The position numbers were made by a program, and so were the translations under genes. The notes under the pieces are model-generated. The model was not told where the DNA came from and searched no databases. It worked only from the letters and a program-made list of their open reading frames with translations. Below are positions 8,925 through 14,770 of a DNA stretch of 19,364 nt, in pieces. Position 1 is the first letter of the stretch. Every line of letters starts with the position of its first letter. Origin of the DNA: Actinomycetota bacterium (GTDB lineage: Bacteria > Actinomycetota > Actinomycetes > Nanopelagicales > Nanopelagicaceae); NCBI GenBank assembly GCA_009698295.1, contig WLQO01000008.1, positions 1 to 19,364 on the forward strand, given 5' to 3'.

Positions 8925-9371
8925 ATGTACCTCGCTTTGCTGGTTTCTTCCATCTATATTTCAAGCTTCGATCTAAAATTCCATCGGATCTCCAACAAAT
9001 CCTTGGTCGCCTCCGCATTTTTCTTTCAACTGCTGCAATTACTGCAGAGATCGGCAGTGCACCCCAGGAGCGCTTTACTAGTTTCAGCGATCACACCATT
9101 TTTTCTTCTTATTGGGGTAGGTGCGGGAGACCTCAAGTTACTCATACTCCTATCGTTCTTTTTCCTACCATTTTCCTTATCAACCCTCGTTGAATTCTTA
9201 GCCGGCTTTACAGTTGTATCGGTCTATCTGATATTACAAACTAGCCTGACTAGAAGATCATTGCGATCAAATATTGCACTAGCGCCTGCGATATGCGGCG
9301 CGGTTATTTGGTGCGCGAGATCGAGCGAAGATCTGTCACAATATGTCAATGCGTTGGCTTACAGCAGGTGA
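8925..9371 (+). CDS. A24 family prepilin peptidase (short, no methyltransferase domain)
   Basis: A 148-residue, strongly hydrophobic protein with several predicted membrane helices. It has the two aspartate motifs of type IV prepilin peptidases. The first is DLKFHRISN (Asp16), a variant of Dx4RIPN with Ser in place of Pro. The second is GAGDLKLL (Asp69), matching GxGDxKLL. The N-terminal cysteine/methylase domain of PilD is missing, as in TadV/CpaA-type peptidases that process Flp pilins. The likely role is cutting prepilin signal peptides at the cytoplasmic membrane; the pilins and assembly genes are not in this window. It sits between aroE and aroC and overlaps aroC by 23-29 nt. The ATG at 8925 is the first usable start and lies 8 nt after a -10-like TATATT. 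Confidence 0.85.
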   Translation: MYLALLVSSIYISSFDLKFHRISNKSLVASAFFFQLLQLLQRSAVHPRSALLVSAITPFFLLIGVGAGDLKLLILLSFFFLPFSLSTLVEFLAGFTVVSVYLILQTSLTRRSLRSNIALAPAICGAVIWCARSSEDLSQYVNALAYSR

Positions 9372-10530
9372 ATCTCACGGACAAGCCCTTTCTGCGATTA
9401 TCGAAGGAATCCCGGCGAGCGTTGAATTGACCTCTAAGGAAATTGATTATCACCTGGCTCGTCGCCGCTTAGGATTTGGACGTGGTGCTCGACAGAATTT
9501 CGAAGCAGATAAGATCACCATTCTTGGTGGAATTCGATTAGGACTTACACAAGGTGGTCCAATTTCGATTCAAGTTGGAAATTCGGAATGGCCAAAGTGG
9601 GAGAAGGTGATGTCTGCCGATCCTGTGCCAAACGATGAGATTAAAGATTTAGCGCGCAACGCTCCGCTGTCACGGCCTCGACCTGGCCATGCTGATTTAG
9701 TTGGAATGCAAAAGTATGATCTAGATGATGCGCGTCCGATATTGGAGCGGGCTAGTGCTCGTGAAACTGCGGCGCGAGTTGCACTTGGAGCGGTAGCAAG
9801 AGCGTTTCTTGAACAAAGCGTCGGCGTAACAATATTGAGCCATGTGGTTTCTATTGGCAAAGTTCGAATCCCGGAAGGAACTGCTCTGCCTTTGGTTTCA
9901 GATATGGAGCGCATTGATGCCGATCCTGTGCGTTGTGCAGATGCAGCGACTAGTTTGCAGATGATCGCAGAAATTGAAGCAGCCCATGCAGATGGAGACA
10001 CTTTGGGTGGCGTTTGTGAAGTTCTCGCTTACAACCTTCCGCCGGGTTTAGGTTCGCATGTTCATTGGGATCGCAGATTGGATGCGAGATTAGCCGGCGC
10101 GATGATGGGGATTCAAGCAATTAAAGGCGTCGAAATTGGCGATGGTTTCCTAACTGCAACGCGTAGAGGTTCAGTTGCTCATGATGAGATAGAACGTGGA
10201 GCCAATGGTTTGATAACACGTCGCACAGATCGCGCGGGCGGAACCGAGGGTGGAATGTCTAACGGTGAAATCTTGCGAGTCAGCGTTGCGATGAAACCAA
10301 TTTCAACGGTTCCGAAAGCGCTCGACACTATCGATGTTAAAACAGGTGAACCGGCAAAGGCGATTAATCAAAGATCTGATGTCTGCGCTGTACCGGCTGC
10401 AGGTGTCGTAGCTGAGGCTATGGCAGCGCTAGTGCTTGCTGAAGCAGTTCTGGAGAAATTTGGCGGCGATAGCGTCAGCGAAACTCGGCGGAATTACCAG
10501 TCATATCTCGATAATTTACGTTTTAAGTAG
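9349..10530 (+). CDS. aroC: Chorismate synthase
   Basis: AroC converts EPSP to chorismate with reduced FMN, the last shikimate-pathway step. I choose the ATG at 9349, giving MRWLTAGESHG, the usual N-terminus (393 aa). An in-frame ATG at 9343 would add only Met-Ser. Signature segments are GESHGQAL, RPGHADLVGMQKYD, RASARETAARVA, RRGSVAHDEI, RTDRAGGTEGGMSNGE and NQRSDVCAVPAA. All the conserved FMN/EPSP-binding regions therefore appear intact. The start lies inside the end of the prepilin peptidase gene and no Shine-Dalgarno is visible. CACAAT (9337-9342) could be a -10 for a leaderless transcript, but this is weak. Five bases separate it from aroK. EPSP synthase (aroA) is not in this window. Confidence 0.97.
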   Translation: MRWLTAGESHGQALSAIIEGIPASVELTSKEIDYHLARRRLGFGRGARQNFEADKITILGGIRLGLTQGGPISIQVGNSEWPKWEKVMSADPVPNDEIKDLARNAPLSRPRPGHADLVGMQKYDLDDARPILERASARETAARVALGAVARAFLEQSVGVTILSHVVSIGKVRIPEGTALPLVSDMERIDADPVRCADAATSLQMIAEIEAAHADGDTLGGVCEVLAYNLPPGLGSHVHWDRRLDARLAGAMMGIQAIKGVEIGDGFLTATRRGSVAHDEIERGANGLITRRTDRAGGTEGGMSNGEILRVSVAMKPISTVPKALDTIDVKTGEPAKAINQRSDVCAVPAAGVVAEAMAALVLAEAVLEKFGGDSVSETRRNYQSYLDNLRFK

Positions 10531-10535
10531 TCGTT

Positions 10536-11042
10536 GTGGCTAACTCAATAATTCTTATCGGGCCACCTGGTTCAGGAAAATCTACAATAGGCAAAGCTTT
10601 GGCGCGTAAATTAAATACTTCATTCACGGACACAGATGCACTTATTGAAGCGCGCACTGGGACCAGCATTTCACAAATTTTTATCGACCAGGGTGAGCCT
10701 TGGTTTCGCGAACTTGAACAGGAAGTGTTGCAAGAACAGATAGCAAAGATAGATGGAGTTCTTTCACTCGGTGGTGGTGCACCGCTTTCAGATCCGGCAC
10801 AAACACTTTTACGTAAATCCGGCGCGACGATTGTCTATTTAGATGTTTCGCTGGCAACCGCTGCTCCACGAGTGGGCTTTAATCGTGATCGTCCGCTTTT
10901 ACTAAACAATCCCCGCGGCGCTTGGCAAGCGTTAATGGATAAGCGCCGTCCAATATATGAGGTGTTAGCTACCCATATCGTAAAGGTCGATGAGCGCGCT
11001 CCCAAGGAAATTGTCGAAGAGATTGTTAGCCTTACACAATGA
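10536..11042 (+). CDS. aroK: Shikimate kinase
   Basis: AroK phosphorylates shikimate at the 3-hydroxyl using ATP. The 168-residue length is typical. The Walker A motif GPPGSGKST covers residues 9-17. The DTD motif (Asp32, Asp34) binds Mg and shikimate, and Arg58 (FRELE) and GGG (79-81) contact shikimate. The lid Arg lies in NRDRPLL, and a later Arg in KRRPIY contacts substrate or nucleotide. GTG at 10536 follows the aroC stop after 5 nt and gives the standard short N-terminus before the first beta strand. The stop overlaps the aroB ATG as ATGA. The aroC-K-B-Q order is the classic actinobacterial cluster. Confidence 0.96.
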   Translation: MANSIILIGPPGSGKSTIGKALARKLNTSFTDTDALIEARTGTSISQIFIDQGEPWFRELEQEVLQEQIAKIDGVLSLGGGAPLSDPAQTLLRKSGATIVYLDVSLATAAPRVGFNRDRPLLLNNPRGAWQALMDKRRPIYEVLATHIVKVDERAPKEIVEEIVSLTQ

Positions 11043-12094
11043 GCGTCGTCAATGTAAAAGCTGATCGCGCCTATCAAATTCTCATTGACGTCGATTGGGA
11101 AGGCGAGTTAGCCAAAATGCTCGTTGGACGAACTCGTGCGGCGGTAATAGTGTCTGAAGCGCTGAAGTCTCGAGTTGGCAAGATTGATGCAGGAGATACT
11201 GAGATTTTTATCTTCGCGATACCAGATGGAGAAGATGGAAAATCCAGCGCTACATTGTTGCAAGTTTGGAATTGGCTTGGGGCAGCTGGTTTCACCCGCA
11301 ATGATTTGATTGTGGCTATCGGTGGGGGAGCGACTACGGATTTTGGTGGGTATGCAGCGGCATCATGGTTACGCGGCATGGATTGGATCGCGATTCCAAC
11401 CACTGTTGCAGGAATGGTTGATGCCGCGATTGGTGGCAAGACAGCGATTAATAGTGATTACGGTAAGAATTTGATTGGAGCATTTCATAGCCCAATCGCA
11501 GTCGTTATAGATTTCACATGGTTACAAACGTTGCCAGATCGCGACTTTGCCGCCGGTATGGCGGAAGTTGTTAAGGCTGGCTTCATCGCAGATGGAGTAA
11601 TACTGGATTTACTGCGAGGTAGAGATTTGGCTTCGCTGCGCAGCGATCCCGACACGGTAAAAGATTTATTCAGACGTGCCATTGCGGTGAAGGCGGAAGT
11701 TGTTTCAGTTGATTTTAAAGAGAGTTTCATTCGGGAGATTCTTAACTATGGTCACACTCTTGGGCATGCCATTGAGTTGGATTGTAAATTTGCATTGCGC
11801 CATGGTGAATGTGTCTCGATCGGAATGGCCTATATGGCCCATTTGCAATTGGATCTAGAGCTGATCTCTGAAGATCTAGCAAAAGATCATTTAGAGATCT
11901 TGCAAAATTTGGGGCTTCCGACGACATATAAGCGTGCTTCATGGCCTGCTCTCTTAGCGAATATGTCGCTGGATAAAAAGTCACGCGGAAAGTCTCTTCG
12001 ATTCGTTACCATTACAGGTATAGGTAAGACTGATCGCTTAGAAAACCCTGATGAAAAAGTTTTATTCGCTGCATACGAGAAGGTGAGCTCATGA
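11039..12094 (+). CDS. aroB: 3-dehydroquinate synthase
   Basis: AroB turns DAHP into 3-dehydroquinate using NAD and a divalent metal. It has 351 residues. The NAD-binding region contains PDGEDGKS and IGGGATTDFGGYAAASWLRG. The substrate region reads PTTVAGMVDAAIGGKTAIN and GKNLIGAFHSP. Metal ligands are the Glu of GMAEVVKAGFI and the His residues of NYGHTLGHAIE and RHGECVSIGMAYM. All catalytic motifs look intact. The GGGATTDFGG segment differs slightly from the more usual GGGVVGDLAGF, in line with other actinobacterial members. ATGA overlaps at both ends, with aroK and aroQ, suggest a translationally coupled unit. Confidence 0.97.
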   Translation: MSVVNVKADRAYQILIDVDWEGELAKMLVGRTRAAVIVSEALKSRVGKIDAGDTEIFIFAIPDGEDGKSSATLLQVWNWLGAAGFTRNDLIVAIGGGATTDFGGYAAASWLRGMDWIAIPTTVAGMVDAAIGGKTAINSDYGKNLIGAFHSPIAVVIDFTWLQTLPDRDFAAGMAEVVKAGFIADGVILDLLRGRDLASLRSDPDTVKDLFRRAIAVKAEVVSVDFKESFIREILNYGHTLGHAIELDCKFALRHGECVSIGMAYMAHLQLDLELISEDLAKDHLEILQNLGLPTTYKRASWPALLANMSLDKKSRGKSLRFVTITGIGKTDRLENPDEKVLFAAYEKVSS

Positions 12095-12522
12095 AGGTTT
12101 TAGTGATAAATGGACCAAATCTAGCCCGCTTAGATATCCGGGATTCGGCAATCTATGGAGATATGAGCTACCCACAATTGGTCGCACATATTGAAAACGC
12201 GGCTAAGACTCATGGTTTTACTTCCGATGTACGTCAGAGCGATGATGAAGCAACAATAATCTCTTGGCTACATGAAGCAGCTGATGCAAACACTCCGGTA
12301 ATTATTAATCCAGCTGCTTTTACTCACTATTCATATGCGATCAGAGATGCCGCGGAATTAGTTAAAGCACCGCTAATTGAAGTTCATTTATCTAATCCTT
12401 TGGCGCGCGAGGAATTCCGCCATACATCGGTTATTTCTGGTGTCGCCAACGGAACTATTGGCGGATTCGGTCCAAATTCATACGTGCTTGCACTAATAGC
12501 GCTAAAGGCTTTAACCGCTTAA
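12091..12522 (+). CDS. aroQ: Type II 3-dehydroquinate dehydratase
   Basis: AroQ dehydrates 3-dehydroquinate to 3-dehydroshikimate. This is the small dodecameric type II enzyme, 143 residues. It shows INGPNLARLDIRDS, the catalytic Tyr in IYG, INPAAFTHYSYAIRDA with the catalytic His, and IEVHLSNPLAREEFRHTS. The segment RQSDDEATII replaces the common QSNHEG type; this DDEA form is one I recognise from other actinobacteria. AAGGTGAG about 7 nt upstream is a good ribosome-binding site, and the ATG overlaps the aroB stop by 4 nt. The Xaa-Pro peptidase gene that often follows in actinobacteria is absent; a 115-bp gap and efp come next instead. Confidence 0.96.
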   Translation: MKVLVINGPNLARLDIRDSAIYGDMSYPQLVAHIENAAKTHGFTSDVRQSDDEATIISWLHEAADANTPVIINPAAFTHYSYAIRDAAELVKAPLIEVHLSNPLAREEFRHTSVISGVANGTIGGFGPNSYVLALIALKALTA

Positions 12523-12531
12523 AACTTCGGG

Positions 12532-12537
12532 TAAACT
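12532..12537 (+). promoter_or_regulatory. Candidate -10 element for efp-nusB
   Basis: TAAACT matches 4 of 6 bases of TATAAT. It lies just after the aroQ stop in the only sizeable gap upstream of efp. The -35 side is poor (TTTAAC at 12510-12515, spacer 16). Transcription from here would leave a leader of roughly 90-95 nt before the efp GTG. Confidence 0.25.
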
Positions 12538-12558
12538 TCTCACATAGCCCTCGAAAAT

Positions 12559-12613
12559 CGCGGGCCAACCTCGCGTGGCAATTCTTACGGGCGCAATCGG
12601 TTGATGAATTGCG
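12559..12613 (+). other. Inverted repeats able to form alternative hairpins in the efp leader
   Basis: A GC-rich hairpin is formed by CGCGGG (12559-12564) and CCTCGCG (12569-12575), with a CCAA loop and one bulged T. Downstream, GCAATTC (12578-12584) can pair with GAATTGC (12606-12612). That arm can instead pair nearer by, CGCAAT (12592-12597) with ATTGCG (12608-12613). The last two cannot form together. No T-run follows, so this does not look like an intrinsic terminator. The rest of the gap holds the GGAG ribosome-binding site at 12629-12632. Confidence 0.35.
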
Positions 12614-12637
12614 TTAAATGCGCGAACTGGAGTTATC

Positions 12638-13198
12638 GTGGCAACAACAAATGATCTAAAAAACGGAATGACTTTAGATATTGAAGGTCAACTTTGGAAC
12701 GTTGTTGAGTTCCAACACGTAAAGCCAGGAAAAGGACCAGCTTTCGTACGCACCAAGTTAAAGTCAGTCTTGACCGGCAAGGTAGTCGACAAGACATTTA
12801 ACGCTGGCGTAAAGATCGAAATTGCGATTTTGGAGAAGCGCGAAATGAACTTCCTCTATAAAGAGGGCGAAGATTTCGTATTTATGGATAATAAGACTTT
12901 TGATCAGATGAATATCAGTGCAGCCACGGTTGGAGATGCAGCGCAATATATGTTGGAAAATACTGAAGCGATTGTGGCTATCCATGAGAACAATCCGCTG
13001 TATATCGAACTGCCGGCATCCGTTGTTTTGACCGTGACTTATACCGAGCCTGGCTTGCAAGGTGATCGTTCATCAGGTGGAACAAAGCCGGCAACTGTTG
13101 AAACTGGAATCCAGATTCAAGTTCCCCTCTTTATAAAGCAAGATGAGAAGGTTTTAGTTGATACCCGTGACGGATCTTATTTAGGTCGCGCTAACTAG
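12638..13198 (+). CDS. efp: Elongation factor P, PGKGP subfamily
   Basis: EF-P binds between the P and E sites of the ribosome and relieves stalling at polyproline stretches. It has 186 residues with the usual three beta-barrel domains: KOW-like (about 1-64), the central OB domain, and a C-terminal OB domain carrying TVETGIQIQVPLFIKQDEKV. The tip loop reads VKPGKGPAF with the key Lys at position 32. The palindromic PGKGP loop defines the actinobacterial subfamily reported to work with an unmodified lysine. GTG at 12638 gives the standard MATTNDLKNG start and has GGAG 5 nt upstream. The stop overlaps the nusB start (TAGTG). Confidence 0.97.
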   Translation: MATTNDLKNGMTLDIEGQLWNVVEFQHVKPGKGPAFVRTKLKSVLTGKVVDKTFNAGVKIEIAILEKREMNFLYKEGEDFVFMDNKTFDQMNISAATVGDAAQYMLENTEAIVAIHENNPLYIELPASVVLTVTYTEPGLQGDRSSGGTKPATVETGIQIQVPLFIKQDEKVLVDTRDGSYLGRAN

Positions 13199-13620
13199 TG
13201 TCAGCACGAAGTAAGGCTCGTAAACAGAGCCTTGATCTACTGTACGAAGGTGATATCCGTAGCCAAGCGCCTGCAGATTTGCTGGCGCAGCGAGATGTCA
13301 TTGAGGACGGTCCGGATGCGCGTCCGATTCGTGAATACACGAGGGATTTGATTTTAGGAATTGCAGATAACCGGCGCAAGATCGATGAGTTGATATCTAC
13401 CTATGCCCAAGGTTGGGATATGGATCGTCTGCCAGCGGTAGATCGCAATATCTTGCGATTGGGCATCTATGAGATTCTATGGTGCAAAGATTTAGACGAT
13501 GCGATTGCAATTGATGAGGCGCTTAACCTTGCCAAAGAACTCTCCACCGATGATTCGGCTACCTATATTCACGGTGTTCTTGGGCGAATTGCATCAATCA
13601 AAGATAGTTTGGCGATTTAG
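13198..13620 (+). CDS. nusB: Transcription antitermination factor NusB
   Basis: NusB binds boxA RNA with NusE (ribosomal protein S10) and supports antitermination of rRNA transcription. The 140-residue protein shows the family pattern: ARKQSLDLLYEGDIR near the N-terminus, LPAVDRNILRLGIYEIL in the middle and AIAIDEALNLAKELSTDDS near the C-terminus. The N-terminal RNA-contact region has the usual cluster of basic residues (RSKARKQ). GTG at 13198 overlaps the efp stop by 1 nt, so efp and nusB are probably one transcript. The 3' end overlaps the convergent regulator gene by 4 nt, leaving no room for a terminator between them. Confidence 0.96.
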   Translation: MSARSKARKQSLDLLYEGDIRSQAPADLLAQRDVIEDGPDARPIREYTRDLILGIADNRRKIDELISTYAQGWDMDRLPAVDRNILRLGIYEILWCKDLDDAIAIDEALNLAKELSTDDSATYIHGVLGRIASIKDSLAI

Positions 13621-14111
13621 CTAAAAGCGATCTGCCACTTATTTAGCCATTGATCCAACTGGCTCTGATTCATCTCCAGCAAGAGAGTTAAGGTATCCAG
13701 ATCTGAGCTGCGCAACGTCAAGATTTCACCGTTCCAATCACCTCTGCGGGCGGCGATCGCAATTAGATAGCTATTTAATTTATTCAGCGAGATATCTTCA
13801 TTTTCTTGTGCCAGAAGTGAGACTCTTCGTTGGTCAAATCTCTGTGAATGTGCGAGATTTTCGTACGAATGGTTAAAGTCACCAAGCAAGTCCGCGATCG
13901 GAATCGCAAATAGATTTGCTAGTTCAAGAGCGCGGGCCAAAGAAATGGCGCGAGTGCCGCGTTCGTAGGAGCCCATAACGACCGCTTTTATGGAGCCGCT
14001 GGATCTACTTTCGATATCGTGGAGCGTCCATCCACGAGATTTCCTAATGGAGCGAATACGTTGTGCGACTGATTGCGGTGTGGGTTGCTTAAATGCTGAG
14101 GTGGTTTTCAT
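13617..14111 (-). CDS. bldD: BldD-like XRE-family regulator with cyclic-di-GMP signature
   Basis: A 164-residue two-domain regulator. The N-terminal XRE helix-turn-helix covers about residues 15-77 and contains KAVVMGSYERGTRAIS, nearly the sequence found in Streptomyces BldD. The C-terminal part (about 108-164) aligns with the BldD ligand domain: RGDWNGEILTLRSSD has Arg123 and Asp125, eight residues, then Arg134 and Asp137. This satisfies the RxD-X8-RxxD cyclic-di-GMP signature, with SS replacing the QD of BldD. The prediction is a DNA-binding protein dimerised by c-di-GMP. Position supports orthology, since bldD lies next to nusB and pyrR in Streptomyces. It is the only minus-strand gene here. 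Its targets are unknown, and 'development' cannot be assumed. The linker (about 80-107) is not recognisable. Confidence 0.9.
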   Translation of the reverse strand: MKTTSAFKQPTPQSVAQRIRSIRKSRGWTLHDIESRSSGSIKAVVMGSYERGTRAISLARALELANLFAIPIADLLGDFNHSYENLAHSQRFDQRRVSLLAQENEDISLNKLNSYLIAIAARRGDWNGEILTLRSSDLDTLTLLLEMNQSQLDQWLNKWQIAFS

Positions 14112-14118
14112 GGCTCAT

Positions 14119-14134
14119 AGGCTAGGAGGCTAGC
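14119..14134 (-). promoter_or_regulatory. Tandem 8-bp repeat: -10-like elements or operator of the bldD-like gene
   Basis: On the plus strand AGGCTAGG is followed at once by AGGCTAGC. Read on the minus strand this gives two TAGCCT boxes 8 nt apart. The nearer one ends 7 nt before the regulator's ATG at 14111, which would place transcription start on the start codon. No Shine-Dalgarno precedes that ATG, fitting a leaderless mRNA. The repeat could equally be a binding site for the regulator itself. Confidence 0.35.
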
Positions 14135-14179
14135 TGGGCGCGCATCTTTGGCAATCCACAGGTTTAGTCGGAGGCGGTG

Positions 14180-14185
14180 TATCAT
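14180..14185 (+). promoter_or_regulatory. Candidate -10 element of the pyr operon
   Basis: TATCAT matches 5 of 6 bases of TATAAT. Transcription would start near 14191-14193, immediately before the PyrR-binding loop, giving a leader of about 45 nt made almost wholly of that element. I see no good -35 at normal spacing, so an activator or an extended -10 could be involved. Confidence 0.4.
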
Positions 14186-14194
14186 TTGCCAACA

Positions 14195-14230
14195 TCCTTT
14201 AACGACCCGTCCTGCGAGGCGGGGAAGGAG
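14195..14230 (+). promoter_or_regulatory. PyrR-binding loop overlapping the pyrR Shine-Dalgarno sequence
   Basis: The upper stem pairs C14206-C14211 with G14218-G14223 (C-G, C-G, C-G, G-C, U-G, C-G). It closes the hexaloop CUGCGA (14212-14217), an exact match to the CNGNGA loop of PyrR-binding RNA. A 6-by-1 internal bulge follows, then a lower stem in which UCCUU (14195-14199) pairs with AAGGA (14225-14229). AAGGAG at 14225-14230 is the pyrR ribosome-binding site, 6 nt before the ATG. PyrR with UMP should therefore block initiation, the translational mode shown in mycobacteria. There is no attenuator-type terminator. Confidence 0.87.
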
Positions 14231-14236
14231 ATTTAA

Positions 14237-14770
14237 ATGAGCCTTGTCCTGCCTGCGCCAGATATCTCACGCGCGTTAACTCGTATTTCTCACGAGATTC
14301 TGGAAAGAAATGCTGGATCAACTTCTATAACTTTATTGGGGATCCCTACCCGCGGCGCACATCTTGCTAAACGTATTGCCGAGATTATCTCCAAAATCGA
14401 GAACGCACCTATTCAGGTCGGAACCCTAGATATCACTTTGCATCGCGACGATCTTCGGATGCGACCTCCTCGCGCGCTTATGCCAACGATGATTCCTTCA
14501 CTCGGTGTTGAAGATCGAAATGTAATTCTTATCGATGATGTCCTCTTCTCAGGCAGAACGATCCGCGCCGCCTTAGATGCACTTGGAGAGATAGGCCGTC
14601 CCAAGAGCGTGCAACTGGCCATCTTGGTAGATCGCGGACACCGAGAACTTCCGATACGCGCTGATTATGTCGGCAAAAATATTCCTACCTCACGCGAGCA
14701 GAGCGTCGTTGTTCATCTCACCGAACTAGACGGTGTCGATGAAGTCGTGGTTGAAGGGAGCGCGGAATGA
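14237..14770 (+). CDS. pyrR: Bifunctional pyr operon regulator / uracil phosphoribosyltransferase PyrR
   Basis: PyrR binds UMP and the pyr leader RNA to lower expression of pyrimidine genes. Many members also make UMP from uracil and PRPP. It has 177 residues with a type I phosphoribosyltransferase fold. The PRPP-binding motif VILIDDVLFSGRTIRAAL covers about residues 96-113 with Asp100-Asp101, and LGIPTRGAHLA lies near the N-terminus. The basic surface and the DIT-HRDDL segment near residue 70 are typical of the family. Its own ribosome-binding site is sequestered in the PyrR-binding loop just upstream, so it is autoregulated. The end overlaps pyrB as ATGA, so repression should pass to downstream genes by coupling. 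Confidence 0.97.
   Translation: MSLVLPAPDISRALTRISHEILERNAGSTSITLLGIPTRGAHLAKRIAEIISKIENAPIQVGTLDITLHRDDLRMRPPRALMPTMIPSLGVEDRNVILIDDVLFSGRTIRAALDALGEIGRPKSVQLAILVDRGHRELPIRADYVGKNIPTSREQSVVVHLTELDGVDEVVVEGSAE

Noticed and set aside
12559..12575. Hairpin after aroQ as an intrinsic terminator
   Set aside because: The stem is GC-rich but no T-run follows, so it is treated as part of the efp leader instead.
14201..14236. Attenuator (terminator/antiterminator) before pyrR as in Bacillus
   Set aside because: Only the PyrR-binding loop is present; there is no terminator hairpin with a U-tract, and the loop itself covers the ribosome-binding site.
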